Assembly (NCBI RefSeq): GCF_007176755.1
Contig: NZ_BJTV01000012.1
Location: 210,027-274,026, forward strand
Length of the DNA: 64,000 nt
Direction: 5' to 3'
Source: Streptomyces sp. 1-11
GTDB lineage: Bacteria > Actinomycetota > Actinomycetes > Streptomycetales > Streptomycetaceae
This document shows, in pieces, positions 1 through 8,305 of the stretch. A model generated the notes under the pieces. That model was not told where the DNA came from and ran no database searches. It saw only the letters and a program-made list of their open reading frames with translations. How positions within the stretch are numbered: position 1 is the stretch's first letter; each line of letters begins with the position of its first letter. The position numbers and the translations under genes are program-made.

Positions 1-778
1 CGGGGTCGGGCTCGGTGCGGTGATCATCGCGTCGCTGTTCGTCGTCAAGGCCGTCTTCGTGGGTGTCATCGCGGTCGCGGTGGTCGTCGGGCTGTGGGAG
101 CTGACCAGCAGGCTGCGGGAGCGCAAGGACATCGGGGCGCCGCTGGTGCCGCTCGCGGTGGGCGGTGCGGCGATGGTGGTCGCCGGGTACGTCCGCGGCG
201 CCGAGGGCGCGTGGGTCGCGATGGCGCTGACCGCCCTGGCGATCCTGGTCTGGCGCATGACGGAACCGCCGGAGGGCTACCTCAAGGACGTCACCGCCGG
301 CGTCTTCGCGGCGTTCTACGTGCCGTTCCTCGCCACGTTCGTCGCGATGATGCTCACCGCCGGCGACGGCCCCTGGCGCGTGCTGACCTTCCTGCTCCTG
401 ACGGTCGTCAGCGACACCGGCGCCTACGCGGTCGGCTGGCGCTTCGGCAAGACCAAGCTCGCCCCGCGCATCAGCCCCGGCAAGACCCGCGAGGGCCTGC
501 TCGGCGCGGTGCTGTTCGCCATGGTCGCGGGCGCGCTGTGCATGCAGTTCCTGATCGACGACGGCGCCTGGTGGCAGGGCCTGCTGCTCGGCCTCGCCGT
601 CGCCGCCAGCGCCACCCTCGGCGACCTCGGCGAGTCCATGATCAAGCGCGACCTGGGCATCAAGGACATGGGCACCCTGCTCCCCGGTCACGGCGGCATT
701 ATGGACCGGCTGGACTCGCTGCTGCCGACGGCGCCGGTGGTCTGGCTCCTGCTGGTGCTGTTCGTCGGCTCGGCCTGA
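1..778 (+). CDS. cdsA: Phosphatidate cytidylyltransferase, 3' part (5' end outside window)
   Basis: Makes CDP-diacylglycerol from phosphatidate and CTP at the membrane, the entry point to phospholipid synthesis. The reading frame is already open at base 2, so the true start lies upstream. Several hydrophobic segments run through the visible 250 or so residues. The C-terminal part carries the CDS family signature, seen as SMIKRDLGIKDMG followed by LLPGHGGIMDRLD, with the conserved K-D and H-G-G-x-x-D-R-x-D residues. The gene ends just before a strong inverted repeat. Family assignment is firm; the symbol follows the family. Confidence 0.93.
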   Translation, partial: GVGLGAVIIASLFVVKAVFVGVIAVAVVVGLWELTSRLRERKDIGAPLVPLAVGGAAMVVAGYVRGAEGAWVAMALTALAILVWRMTEPPEGYLKDVTAGVFAAFYVPFLATFVAMMLTAGDGPWRVLTFLLLTVVSDTGAYAVGWRFGKTKLAPRISPGKTREGLLGAVLFAMVAGALCMQFLIDDGAWWQGLLLGLAVAASATLGDLGESMIKRDLGIKDMGTLLPGHGGIMDRLDSLLPTAPVVWLLLVLFVGSA

Positions 779-840
779 GCCGCCCTAGGCACCCGGAAGC
801 GGCGCGGAGCACACGAGAGCCGCCCGGAGCACACGAACGA

Positions 841-870
841 CGGGCCCCACCCCGACCAGGGTGGGGCCCG
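841..870. terminator. Perfect 11-bp inverted repeat, bidirectional terminator
   Basis: Arms 841-851 (CGGGCCCCACC) and 860-870 are perfectly complementary around an 8-base loop. It lies between the convergent ends of cdsA and the YceI gene and could end transcription from both sides. Confidence 0.75.
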
Positions 871-888
871 TCGTCGTACGTGCCGGAC

Positions 889-1542
889 TCAGGAGGCGGT
901 GCGGATGGCGGCGATGTCGAACTGGAGGCGCACCTTCTCGCTCACCATGGCCCCGCCCTGGGCCAGCCTGGCGTCGTAGGTCAGGCCCCAGTCGCACCGG
1001 TTGATGGTGGTGGTGCCGTCGAAGCCGACCCGCTCGTAGCCGAACGGGTCCGTCACATGGCCGATGTAGGTGAGTTCCAGGTCGACGGGGCGGCTGACGT
1101 TCTTGATGGTGAGGTCGCCGGACATCACGTAGACGTCCTCGCCCGCGAGTCGCACGGCGTTGCTGGTGAAGGTCATCCGCGGGTACGTCGCCGCGTCCAG
1201 GAACTGACGGCCCACCAGGTGGGCGTCGCGCTGCTCCACCCCGGTGTCCACGCTCGCCGTGTACATCACGATGTCGGCCCGGGAGCGGGAGGGGTCACCG
1301 GCGTCGAAGTAGAGCTTGCTCTCGTACTGCGTGAAGGCGCCGCGCACCGTGGTCACCATCGCGTGCCGCACGGAGAACCCGATCCGGCTGTGCGCGGGAT
1401 CGATCGCCCACTCCCCGGTGAGCGACGCCAGGCCGGGATCGGGCAGGACGGCGGTGGCGCCCGGTGCCGAGGCGGTGTACGCGGCGGGGGAGGCGGGCGC
1501 CTCCGGACGCCGCTGGAAAGGGCTGCGGCCGAAAAGGTTCAT
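889..1542 (-). CDS. YceI-family lipocalin-like protein
   Basis: A 217-residue protein. The YceI fold is recognisable from EWAIDPAHSRIGFSVRHAMV at about residues 47-66, followed by VRGAFTQYESKLYF and a long beta-rich stretch ending in LQFDIAAIR. YceI proteins are beta-barrels that bind polyisoprenoids or other lipids; the ligand here is unknown. The N-terminus is short and polar with no clear signal peptide, so a cytoplasmic location is likely. The ATG at 1542 is preceded by AAGGTG, a plausible ribosome site. It stands alone, convergent with cdsA. Confidence 0.88.
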   Translation of the reverse strand: MNLFGRSPFQRRPEAPASPAAYTASAPGATAVLPDPGLASLTGEWAIDPAHSRIGFSVRHAMVTTVRGAFTQYESKLYFDAGDPSRSRADIVMYTASVDTGVEQRDAHLVGRQFLDAATYPRMTFTSNAVRLAGEDVYVMSGDLTIKNVSRPVDLELTYIGHVTDPFGYERVGFDGTTTINRCDWGLTYDARLAQGGAMVSEKVRLQFDIAAIRTAS

Positions 1543-1623
1543 AGAGCACCTTGCTACGGCAGCACGACCGGTGGGGCAATACCCGACCAGGAAACCCGAC
1601 CGTTCACCAGCAGAACTTCACAG

Positions 1624-1755
1624 CTGAGGACGACGCTCGGGGGCATCACCGCGGGCCTGTTCGCCGGGGGGGGGGGTGTTCACCGTGGCCGGGCTGGCGG
1701 CCGTCCTGGCCGTCTCCGCCGTCGCCTACACGGTGGTCAAGCTGGTCGGCGTTGA
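1624..1755 (+). pseudogene. Decayed LysE/RhtB-type exporter fragment with an 11-G tract
   Basis: Reading from about 1624 gives LRTTLGGITAGLFAG. After a run of eleven G (1666-1676) the frame changes to VFTVAGLAAVLAVSAVAYTV followed by VKLVG. Joined, this resembles the second transmembrane region of LysE/RhtB amino-acid exporters (pattern G-x-x-x-G, ...AASA.A.T.VKL.G). No start codon precedes it in frame, and similarity stops at about 1750, just before the convergent phosphatase gene ends. Loss of one G would rejoin the two frames. I read it as a gene remnant cut at both ends; the family call is by eye. Confidence 0.45.
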
Positions 1756-1761
1756 GAAACC

Positions 1762-2976
1762 TCACAGGCTGACGACGACCAGGGCGGTGTCGTCTGTGAC
1801 GCCTTCGGCGGGGATCAGGTCGTTCATCACGGCGTCGGCGAGTGCGTCGGGGGTGGTGAGTTCCCTGTGGCGGATCAGGGCGTCGGTGAGTTGGCCGAGT
1901 CCGGTGTCGATGTCCTGGTGGCGGCGTTCGATGAGGCCGTCGGTGTAGAGCAGAAGGGTGCCGCCGTCGGTGAAGGCGGTGGTGGCTTCCGGCCGAGGAC
2001 TGGGCTCGAAGACGGCATCCAGTGGCGGATCGGTCGCCCTGTCCAACAAGTCCACGGTGCCGTCGCCGCGAAGAAGGACCGGAGGGGGGTGGCCGGCGCT
2101 GGAGTAGGTGATGAGGTGGCGGCCGAAGTCGATGAAGGCGGTCACCACCGTGGTCGACTCGGCGCCGGTGACGCAATGCGCGTACCGGCCGAGGACCTCG
2201 AGGGCCTGGGCGGGACCGGTGGCGACCAGGGAGGTGGCGGACAGGGCGCTGCGGAGCTGGCCCATGATGCCTGCGGCTTCCAGGCCGTGGCCGACGACAT
2301 CGCCGACGGCCACGGCGATCTTGTCGCCGTCCTGGAGTTGGACCAGGTCGTACCAGTCGCCGCAGACATTGAGGGAGCCGACCGCGGGCCGGTAGCGGAC
2401 GGCGAACCGGTGATGGCCGATCGGGGGCGGAACGGGGAGCATTGCGCGCTGTAGTGAGAGGGCGACCTCACGCTCGCGGGCATGGGCGCGACGCAGGCGC
2501 TCGTTGACTTCGTGCAGCTGCCGCATCCGGCTGAAGAGCTCGGCCTCGAGCTGGCGTGAGCCGTCCGGCCGGCTGGCGGCGCGCAGGAGTTCTGTGACTT
2601 CCTCGACGCGGTGGATCACCAGGGCGATGTGGCCGTCGGGCGCGAAGAGGGGCGCGTTGACCGAGCTCCAGTAGCGTTCCTCCCAATGGCCGGGGCGCTG
2701 CGCGGATTCCATGTCGTAGCGCTGCAGGTCCATGTCGACCTCGCGGTTGGCCAGGACCGCGCGCAGGGATGCCTCCAGGCGGTGGGCGCCGGAGGCTGTC
2801 GGGTCCCGCGGACTGCCGGGGAAGGCGTCGAAGAGGTAGCGGCCCACCACCTGGTCGCGGCTGCGTCCGGCCTGGCGCAGCCACGCGAGGTTGGCGTCGG
2901 CGAAGACCAGGTCGGGAGTCAGCAGAGCGACCGCGCCCGGCATTGCTTGGAACACTGCCGCGTAGTCGATACTCAT
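1762..2976 (-). CDS. PAS-domain SpoIIE/RsbU-type protein phosphatase
   Basis: A 404-residue PP2C-type serine/threonine phosphatase, the class that dephosphorylates anti-anti-sigma factors. Residues 1-125 form a PAS sensor domain (FQAMPGAVALLTPDLVFADA). A helical linker rich in Glu, Arg and Leu spans about 135-170 (FSRMRQLHEVNERLRRAHAR). The SpoIIE catalytic domain follows, with GDWYDLVQL, KIAVAVGDVVGHGLEAA, LLLYTDGLIERR and the final TDDTALVVV, so the metal-binding aspartates are kept. No HATPase kinase domain or transmembrane segment is present. Its partner is not in the window. It sits between the exporter remnant and rlmN, a place that looks accessory. Confidence 0.9.
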   Translation of the reverse strand: MSIDYAAVFQAMPGAVALLTPDLVFADANLAWLRQAGRSRDQVVGRYLFDAFPGSPRDPTASGAHRLEASLRAVLANREVDMDLQRYDMESAQRPGHWEERYWSSVNAPLFAPDGHIALVIHRVEEVTELLRAASRPDGSRQLEAELFSRMRQLHEVNERLRRAHAREREVALSLQRAMLPVPPPIGHHRFAVRYRPAVGSLNVCGDWYDLVQLQDGDKIAVAVGDVVGHGLEAAGIMGQLRSALSATSLVATGPAQALEVLGRYAHCVTGAESTTVVTAFIDFGRHLITYSSAGHPPPVLLRGDGTVDLLDRATDPPLDAVFEPSPRPEATTAFTDGGTLLLYTDGLIERRHQDIDTGLGQLTDALIRHRELTTPDALADAVMNDLIPAEGVTDDTALVVVSL

Positions 2977-3204
2977 GGATGCAGGATAGGGATGAATCGT
3001 GCGATTCGATCAGGAAGGCAAGGCCCTGGTTAATGGGGGCCTCTGGCGCACCGATGAGTGGCCGACAGCCGACGAGTGATCTCCGCTGAGCCGTCCCTGG
3101 GCCGTCCGAGGCCGCTCACCGGCGACCGGCGACGACCACTACCGGCAGTCGTAGCAGGCGACGCCCGCAGGTCACCCGATTGGATCTGCGACACTGGAAC
3201 CACC

Positions 3205-4311
3205 ATGCCCAAGCCCGGAGAACTCACTTTCGTCGCCCCGCGCGGAGCCAAGAAGCCGCCGCGGCATCTCGCCGATCTCACGCCCGCCGAGCGCAAGGAC
3301 GCGGTGGCCGAGATCGGGGAGAAGCCGTTCCGTGCCAAGCAGCTGTCGCAGCACTACTTCGCGCGGTACGCGCACGACCCGGCGGAGTGGACCGACATCC
3401 CCGCCGGTGCGCGCGGCAAGCTGCGGGAAGCGCTGCTGCCCGAGCTGATGACCGTCGTGCGGCACCTGTCGACCGACCAGGGGACCACCCGCAAGACGCT
3501 GTGGCGGCTGTTCGACGGCACCCTCGTGGAGTCCGTGCTGATGCGGTACCCGGACCGGGTCACCATGTGCATCAGCTCGCAGGCCGGGTGCGGGATGAAC
3601 TGCCCGTTCTGCGCCACCGGGCAGGCGGGTCTCGACCGGAACCTGTCCACCGCCGAGATCGTGCACCAGATCGTGGACGGTATGCGGGCGCTGCGGGACG
3701 GCGAGGTGCCCGGGGGGCCCGCGCGGCTGTCCAACATCGTCTTCATGGGCATGGGGGAGCCGCTCGCCAACTACAAGCGGGTCGTGGGCGCCATCCGGGC
3801 GCTGACCGACCCCGCCCCCGACGGGCTCGGCCTGTCGCAGCGCGGCATCACCGTGTCGACGGTCGGGCTGGTCCCGGCCATCCACCGGTTCTCCGACGAG
3901 GGCTTCAAGTGCCGCCTCGCGATCTCCCTGCACGCGCCCGACGACGAACTGCGCGACACCCTGGTCCCCGTGAACACGCGGTGGAAGGTGCGCGAGGTGC
4001 TGGACGCCGGGTTCGAGTACGCCGCGAAGTCCGGGCGCCGGCTGTCCATCGAGTACGCGCTGATCCGGGACATCAACGACCAGGCCTGGCGCGGCGACCG
4101 GCTCGGCCGGCTGCTCAAGGGCAAGCCCGTGCACGTCAACCTCATCCCGCTGAACCCGACGCCGGGCTCGAAGTGGACCGCCTCGCGGCCCGAGGACGAG
4201 AAGGCGTTCGTGGAGGCCATCGCGGCCCATGGTGTACCGGTCACGGTCCGGGACACCCGGGGACAGGAGATCGACGGGGCCTGTGGTCAGCTCGCGGCCA
4301 CCGAGCGATAA
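3205..4311 (+). CDS. rlmN: Dual-specificity 23S rRNA/tRNA adenosine-C2 methyltransferase
   Basis: Radical-SAM enzyme that methylates C2 of A2503 in 23S rRNA and A37 in some tRNAs, affecting translational fidelity. The cluster motif CGMNCPFC (C-x3-C-x2-C) is present. The two further catalytic cysteines of the family are seen in VTMCISSQAG and near the C-terminus in EIDGACGQL. The frame is open from 3058, but residues before MPKPGEL show no family similarity and 368 residues from ATG 3205 is the usual length, so I chose that start. It ends 29 bases before the TPP riboswitch. Confidence 0.95.
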   Translation: MPKPGELTFVAPRGAKKPPRHLADLTPAERKDAVAEIGEKPFRAKQLSQHYFARYAHDPAEWTDIPAGARGKLREALLPELMTVVRHLSTDQGTTRKTLWRLFDGTLVESVLMRYPDRVTMCISSQAGCGMNCPFCATGQAGLDRNLSTAEIVHQIVDGMRALRDGEVPGGPARLSNIVFMGMGEPLANYKRVVGAIRALTDPAPDGLGLSQRGITVSTVGLVPAIHRFSDEGFKCRLAISLHAPDDELRDTLVPVNTRWKVREVLDAGFEYAAKSGRRLSIEYALIRDINDQAWRGDRLGRLLKGKPVHVNLIPLNPTPGSKWTASRPEDEKAFVEAIAAHGVPVTVRDTRGQEIDGACGQLAATER

Positions 4312-4340
4312 TCTGGCCACGTCAACTACATCTGCATATT

Positions 4341-4431
4341 CCGACAGGGGAGCGCCACAGCGCTGAGAGTGCGGCAACCGGGCCGCAGACCCTCTGAACC
4401 TCGCCCAGGTCATTCTGGGTAGGAAGTTCGG
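4341..4431 (+). ncRNA. TPP riboswitch (THI element)
   Basis: The conserved core is visible: CGCTGAGAGTGCGG, then ACCCTCTGAACCT, then CAGGTCATTCTGGGTAGG. CCGA (4341-4344) pairs with TCGG (4428-4431) to close P1. This aptamer class binds thiamine pyrophosphate. Its position upstream of thiB-thiP-thiQ matches the usual role of shutting down thiamine uptake when TPP is plentiful. Confidence 0.93.
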
Positions 4432-4450
4432 TCACCACTCAAGCTGTTGC

Positions 4451-4488
4451 GCCCTGCCCGGACTCCCCCCGCGGAGTCCGGGCAGGGC
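4451..4488 (+). terminator. Riboswitch expression-platform hairpin
   Basis: Perfect 16-bp inverted repeat: arms 4451-4466 (GCCCTGCCCGGACTCC) and 4473-4488, loop of six bases. It follows the aptamer by 20 bases and is not trailed by a U-tract. It could act as a terminator. The thiB ribosome site (AGGAGG, 4512-4517) lies outside the stem, so transcriptional control is more likely than direct occlusion of the site. Confidence 0.75.
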
Positions 4489-4524
4489 CGCGTCTCTTCC
4501 TGGCCAACCCCAGGAGGACATCCA

Positions 4525-5610
4525 GTGCACAACAAGACCCTCGTGGCCGTGGCGGTGGGGCTCGGCCTCGTCGCCCTGCCCGTGCTGAGCGGCTGCGGGA
4601 CGGGCGACGCCAAGGGATCCGCCGCGGACTCCAGGACCGTGACCCTCGTCAGCCACGACTCGTGGCTGGTCTCCAAGAGCGTCCTGCGGGACTTCGAGAA
4701 GAAGTCCGGCTACCAGGTCAAGGTCCTCAAGAGCGGCGACGCCGGGCAGGCCGTCAACAAGGCGCTGCTGACCAAGGACAACCCGCAGGGCGACGTCTTC
4801 TTCGGCGTCGACAACACCCTGCTCTCCCGCGCCCTGGACAACGGGCTGTTCCAGTCCTACGAGCCGAAGGGCTCCGACCAGGTGCTGCCCCAGTACCGCG
4901 TCGACCAGGGCAGGCACCGTGTCACGCCGGTCGACACCGGTGACATCTGCGTCAACTACGACAAGGCCTGGTTCAGCGAGCACAAGCTGACCCCGCCGCA
5001 GTCCTTCGCCGACCTCGCCAAGCCCGCGTACAAGAACCTCCTCGTCACCGAGAACGCCGCCACCTCCTCGCCCGGTCTCGGCTTCCTGCTGGGCAGCGCC
5101 GCGAAGTTCGGCGGCGACCACTGGCAGGACTACTGGAAGAAGCTGAAGGCCAACGGCGTCAAGGTCGTCGACGGCTGGGAGCAGGCCTACTACCAGGAGT
5201 TCTCCGGGTCGTCGGAGGGCAGGAAGGCCGGCGGCGACCGCCCGCTGGTGGTGTCGTACGCCTCCTCGCCGCCCGCCGAGGTCATCTACGCCAAGAAGCG
5301 GCCCGGCACCGCCCCCACCGGGGTGTCCCAGGGCACCTGCTTCCGGCAGACCGAGTACGCGGGCCTGCTGAGCAACGCGAAGAACACTAAGGGCGGCAAG
5401 GCGTTCCTGGACTTCCTGCTCACCAAGGAGTTCCAGGAGGACATGCCGCTCAACATGTTCGTCTACCCGGTGCGCCAGGGCGCCGCGGTGCCGCCGGACT
5501 TCACCAAGTACGGGCCGCAGGCCAAGGACCCCGAGACCATGCCGCCCGCCACCATCGCCGCCAACCGTGACCAGTGGGTCAAGTCGTGGACCTCACTCGT
5601 ACTGAGGTAG
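4525..5610 (+). CDS. thiB: Thiamine ABC transporter substrate-binding lipoprotein
   Basis: Extracellular binding protein of a ThiBPQ importer for thiamine or TPP. The frame is open from 4447, but GTG 4525 follows AGGAGG by seven bases and gives a proper lipoprotein signal: HNKTL, a hydrophobic stretch, then the lipobox LSGC, so 361 residues with a lipid-anchored Cys. The mature part starts with a binding-protein fold (VTLVSHDSWLVSK, then DVFFGVDNTLLSRAL) typical of iron/thiamine class binding proteins. It is the first gene after the TPP riboswitch and overlaps thiP. Confidence 0.92.
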   Translation: MHNKTLVAVAVGLGLVALPVLSGCGTGDAKGSAADSRTVTLVSHDSWLVSKSVLRDFEKKSGYQVKVLKSGDAGQAVNKALLTKDNPQGDVFFGVDNTLLSRALDNGLFQSYEPKGSDQVLPQYRVDQGRHRVTPVDTGDICVNYDKAWFSEHKLTPPQSFADLAKPAYKNLLVTENAATSSPGLGFLLGSAAKFGGDHWQDYWKKLKANGVKVVDGWEQAYYQEFSGSSEGRKAGGDRPLVVSYASSPPAEVIYAKKRPGTAPTGVSQGTCFRQTEYAGLLSNAKNTKGGKAFLDFLLTKEFQEDMPLNMFVYPVRQGAAVPPDFTKYGPQAKDPETMPPATIAANRDQWVKSWTSLVLR

Positions 5611-7259
5611 CGGCCCGCAAGGGCACCGCGCGCGGGAGCGCGGCGCGGCTGGGGCTGATGGCCCTGCCCGCCGCGTTCTTCGCCGTGTTCTTCGCCTGGC
5701 CCGTCGCCGCGATCGTGGCGCGCGGTCTGAAGGCGGACGGCGCCTGGCAGCTCGGGCGGATAGCGGACGTCGTCACACAGCCGGACATCCGGCACGTGCT
5801 GTGGTTCACCACCTGGCAGGCGCTCGCCTCCACCGCGCTCACCCTGCTGCTCGCCCTGCCCGCCGCCCACGTCTTCGCCCGCTTCGACTTCCCCGGCAGA
5901 CAACTGCTGCGGGCGGTCGTCACCGTCCCGTTCGTGCTGCCGACCGTCGTGGTGGGCACGGCGTTCCTGGCGCTGGTCGGACGCGGCGGGCTGCTCGACG
6001 ACCTGTGGGGCGTACGGCTGGACACCACTGTGTGGGCGATCCTGCTGGCGCACGTCTTCTTCAACTACGCGGTCGTCGTGCGGACCGTCGGCGGGCTGTG
6101 GGCCCAGCTCGACCCCCGGCAGGAGCAGGCGGCGCGGATGCTCGGCGCCTCTCCGCCGGCGGCGTGGCGGAAGGTCACTCTGCCCGCCCTCGCGCCCGCC
6201 GTGGCCGCCGCCGCGCTGATGGTCTTCCTGTTCACCTTCACCTCCTTCGGCGTGGTGCAGATCCTCGGTGGCCCCACGTTCTCCACCCTGGAGGTGGAGA
6301 TCTACCGGCAGACCTCGGAGGTCTTCGACCTCTCCACGGCGGCCGTGCTGACCCTCGTCCAGTTCGCCGCGGTGGGCGCGATCCTCGCCGTGCACGCCTG
6401 GACGGTGCGGCGGCGCGAGAGCGCCCTGCGCCTGGCCGACCCGAAGACGACCGCGCGCCGGCCGCGCGGCGCGGGGCAGTGGGCGCTGCTCGCCGGGGTC
6501 CTGCTCACCGTCGCGCTGCTGCTCGTGCTGCCGCTCGCCGTCCTCGTGCAGCGATCCCTGGACGCGCCCGGCCTCGGCTACTACCGGGCGCTGACCGACG
6601 CCGACGGCGGCACCTTCCTGGTGGCGCCGCTGCACGCCGTGTGGACCTCGCTGGAGTACGCCGTCGCCGCCACCGCCATCGCCCTGGTGATCGGGGGCCT
6701 CGCCGCCGCCGCGCTGGCCCGCCGGGACGCGGGACGGCTGGTGCGCGGTTTCGACGCGCTGCTGATGCTGCCGCTCGGCGTCTCCGCCGTCACCGTCGGC
6801 TTCGGCTTCCTGATCGCCCTGGACCGGCCGCCGCTGGACCTCAGGCAGTCCTGGATCCTCGTCCCGCTCGCCCAGGCGCTGGTCGGCGCCCCCTTCGTGG
6901 TGCGGACCATGCTGCCGGTGCTGCGGGCGGTGGACGGCCGGCTCCGGGAGGCGGCGGCCGTGCTGGGCGCCTCGCCCTGGCGGGTGTGGCGGGAGGTCGA
7001 CCTGCCGCTGGTGCGGCGGGCGCTGCTGATCGCGGCCGGGTTCGCCTTCGCGGTGTCCCTGGGCGAGTTCGGGGCGACCGTGTTCATCGCGCGGCCCGAC
7101 AACCCGACGCTTCCGGTCGCCGTGGCCCGGCTGCTGAGCCGGCCCGGGGAACTCAACTACGGGCAGGCGATGGCCCTGTCCACGATTCTGATGGTGGTGT
7201 GCGCCGCCGCGCTGCTGGTGCTGGAGCGGCTGCGCACGGACCGGACGGGGGAGTTCTGA
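5574..7259 (+). CDS. thiP: Thiamine ABC transporter permease, fused double domain
   Basis: Membrane channel of the thiamine importer. About 561 residues with two repeated permease halves, as in ThiP and FbpB. The first half has the EAA loop around EQAARMLGASPPAAWRKVTL, the second around REAAAVLGASPWRVWREVDL. About twelve hydrophobic segments can be counted. GTG 5574 and GTG 5586 are both possible starts; neither has a strong ribosome site, and both overlap the end of thiB, which suggests translational coupling. The stop overlaps the ATG of thiQ (TGATG). Confidence 0.9.
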   Translation: MGQVVDLTRTEVAARKGTARGSAARLGLMALPAAFFAVFFAWPVAAIVARGLKADGAWQLGRIADVVTQPDIRHVLWFTTWQALASTALTLLLALPAAHVFARFDFPGRQLLRAVVTVPFVLPTVVVGTAFLALVGRGGLLDDLWGVRLDTTVWAILLAHVFFNYAVVVRTVGGLWAQLDPRQEQAARMLGASPPAAWRKVTLPALAPAVAAAALMVFLFTFTSFGVVQILGGPTFSTLEVEIYRQTSEVFDLSTAAVLTLVQFAAVGAILAVHAWTVRRRESALRLADPKTTARRPRGAGQWALLAGVLLTVALLLVLPLAVLVQRSLDAPGLGYYRALTDADGGTFLVAPLHAVWTSLEYAVAATAIALVIGGLAAAALARRDAGRLVRGFDALLMLPLGVSAVTVGFGFLIALDRPPLDLRQSWILVPLAQALVGAPFVVRTMLPVLRAVDGRLREAAAVLGASPWRVWREVDLPLVRRALLIAAGFAFAVSLGEFGATVFIARPDNPTLPVAVARLLSRPGELNYGQAMALSTILMVVCAAALLVLERLRTDRTGEF

Positions 7260-8281
7260 TGCTGCTGAGCCTGGAGGCGGCGACCGTGCGCCTGGGCGGA
7301 CGGCCGGTGCTGGACTCGGTCGGCCTGGACGTCGCCGAGCACGAGGTGGTGTGCGTGCTCGGGCCCAGCGGCAGCGGGAAGTCGACGCTGCTCCGGGCGG
7401 TGGCCGGACTGCAGCCGCTCCACTCGGGGCGGGTGCTGCTCGGCGGCCGGGACCAGGTGGGCGTGCCGGCGCACAAGCGCGGTGTCGGCCTGATGTTCCA
7501 GGACCACCAGCTCTTCCCGCAGCGGGACGTCGGCGGCAACGTGGCCTTCGGGCTGCGGATGCACGGGGTCGGCAAGGGGCGACGGGACGCCGAGGTGGGC
7601 CAGTTGCTGGACCTGGTCGGTCTGCCGGGGGCGGCCGGGCGGGCCGTGGCCGGGCTGTCCGGCGGCGAGCAGCAGCGGGTGGCCCTGGCCCGGGCGCTCG
7701 CGCCCCGGCCCCGGCTGCTGATGCTGGACGAGCCGCTGGGCCAGCTCGACCGTTCGCTGCGGGACCGGCTGGTGGTGGAACTGCGCGAGCTGTTCGGCCG
7801 GCTGGGCACCACCGTGCTGGCGGTGACGCACGACCAGGGCGAGGCGTTCGCGCTGGCCGACCGGGTGGTGGTGATGCGGGACGGGCGGATCGCCCAGTCC
7901 GGGACCCCGCTGGAGGTCTGGCAGCGGCCCGCGGACGAGTTCGTGGCCCGGTTCCTCGGCTTCGAGAACGTGGCGCCCGCGACGGTCGCCGACGGCGCCG
8001 CGGACACCCCCTGGGGCAAGCTGCCCGTGCCCGAGGGCTCACCGCAGGGCGACCGCCCGCTGCTGGTCCGCCCCGCCGGGGTGCGGCTCGTCGCCGCCGA
8101 CGAGGGCCTGCCCTGCACGGTGACCGCCCGCACCTTCAAAGGAACCCATGTGGCCGTCCGGCTGCTGCCCCTGGACGGCGGTCCGCCCCTGGAGGCGGCC
8201 TGCGCGCTCCGGGACGCGCCCGACCCCGGCGCCGAGCTGGGGGTCGCGTTCGACGTGGCCGAAATCGTCGTGCTCGGCTGA
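7259..8281 (+). CDS. thiQ: Thiamine ABC transporter ATP-binding protein
   Basis: ATPase that powers the importer. 340 residues from ATG 7259, which overlaps the thiP stop. Walker A GPSGSGKST, Q-loop MFQDHQLF, signature LSGGEQQRVALARAL, Walker B LLMLDEPLGQLD and the switch His in LAVTHDQGEAF are all intact. The C-terminal 100 or so residues form a TOBE-like regulatory region (RPAGVRLVAADEG), longer than in E. coli ThiQ and closer to FbpC-type ATPases. Last gene of the riboswitch operon. Confidence 0.9.
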   Translation: MLLSLEAATVRLGGRPVLDSVGLDVAEHEVVCVLGPSGSGKSTLLRAVAGLQPLHSGRVLLGGRDQVGVPAHKRGVGLMFQDHQLFPQRDVGGNVAFGLRMHGVGKGRRDAEVGQLLDLVGLPGAAGRAVAGLSGGEQQRVALARALAPRPRLLMLDEPLGQLDRSLRDRLVVELRELFGRLGTTVLAVTHDQGEAFALADRVVVMRDGRIAQSGTPLEVWQRPADEFVARFLGFENVAPATVADGAADTPWGKLPVPEGSPQGDRPLLVRPAGVRLVAADEGLPCTVTARTFKGTHVAVRLLPLDGGPPLEAACALRDAPDPGAELGVAFDVAEIVVLG

Positions 8282-8305
8282 TCATCGTGTGCCTAGGGTG
8301 AGGGC

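Noticed and set aside
94..1755. Open frame of over 550 codons on the plus strand
   Set aside because: Arg/Gly/Ala/Pro-rich translation with no family similarity; it overlaps cdsA in another frame and YceI in antisense. Only the last 40 codons were kept, as part of an exporter remnant.
5463..8042. Minus-strand open frame of 859 codons opposite thiP-thiQ
   Set aside because: Low-complexity translation typical of antisense in GC-rich DNA; the plus strand holds clear thi genes.
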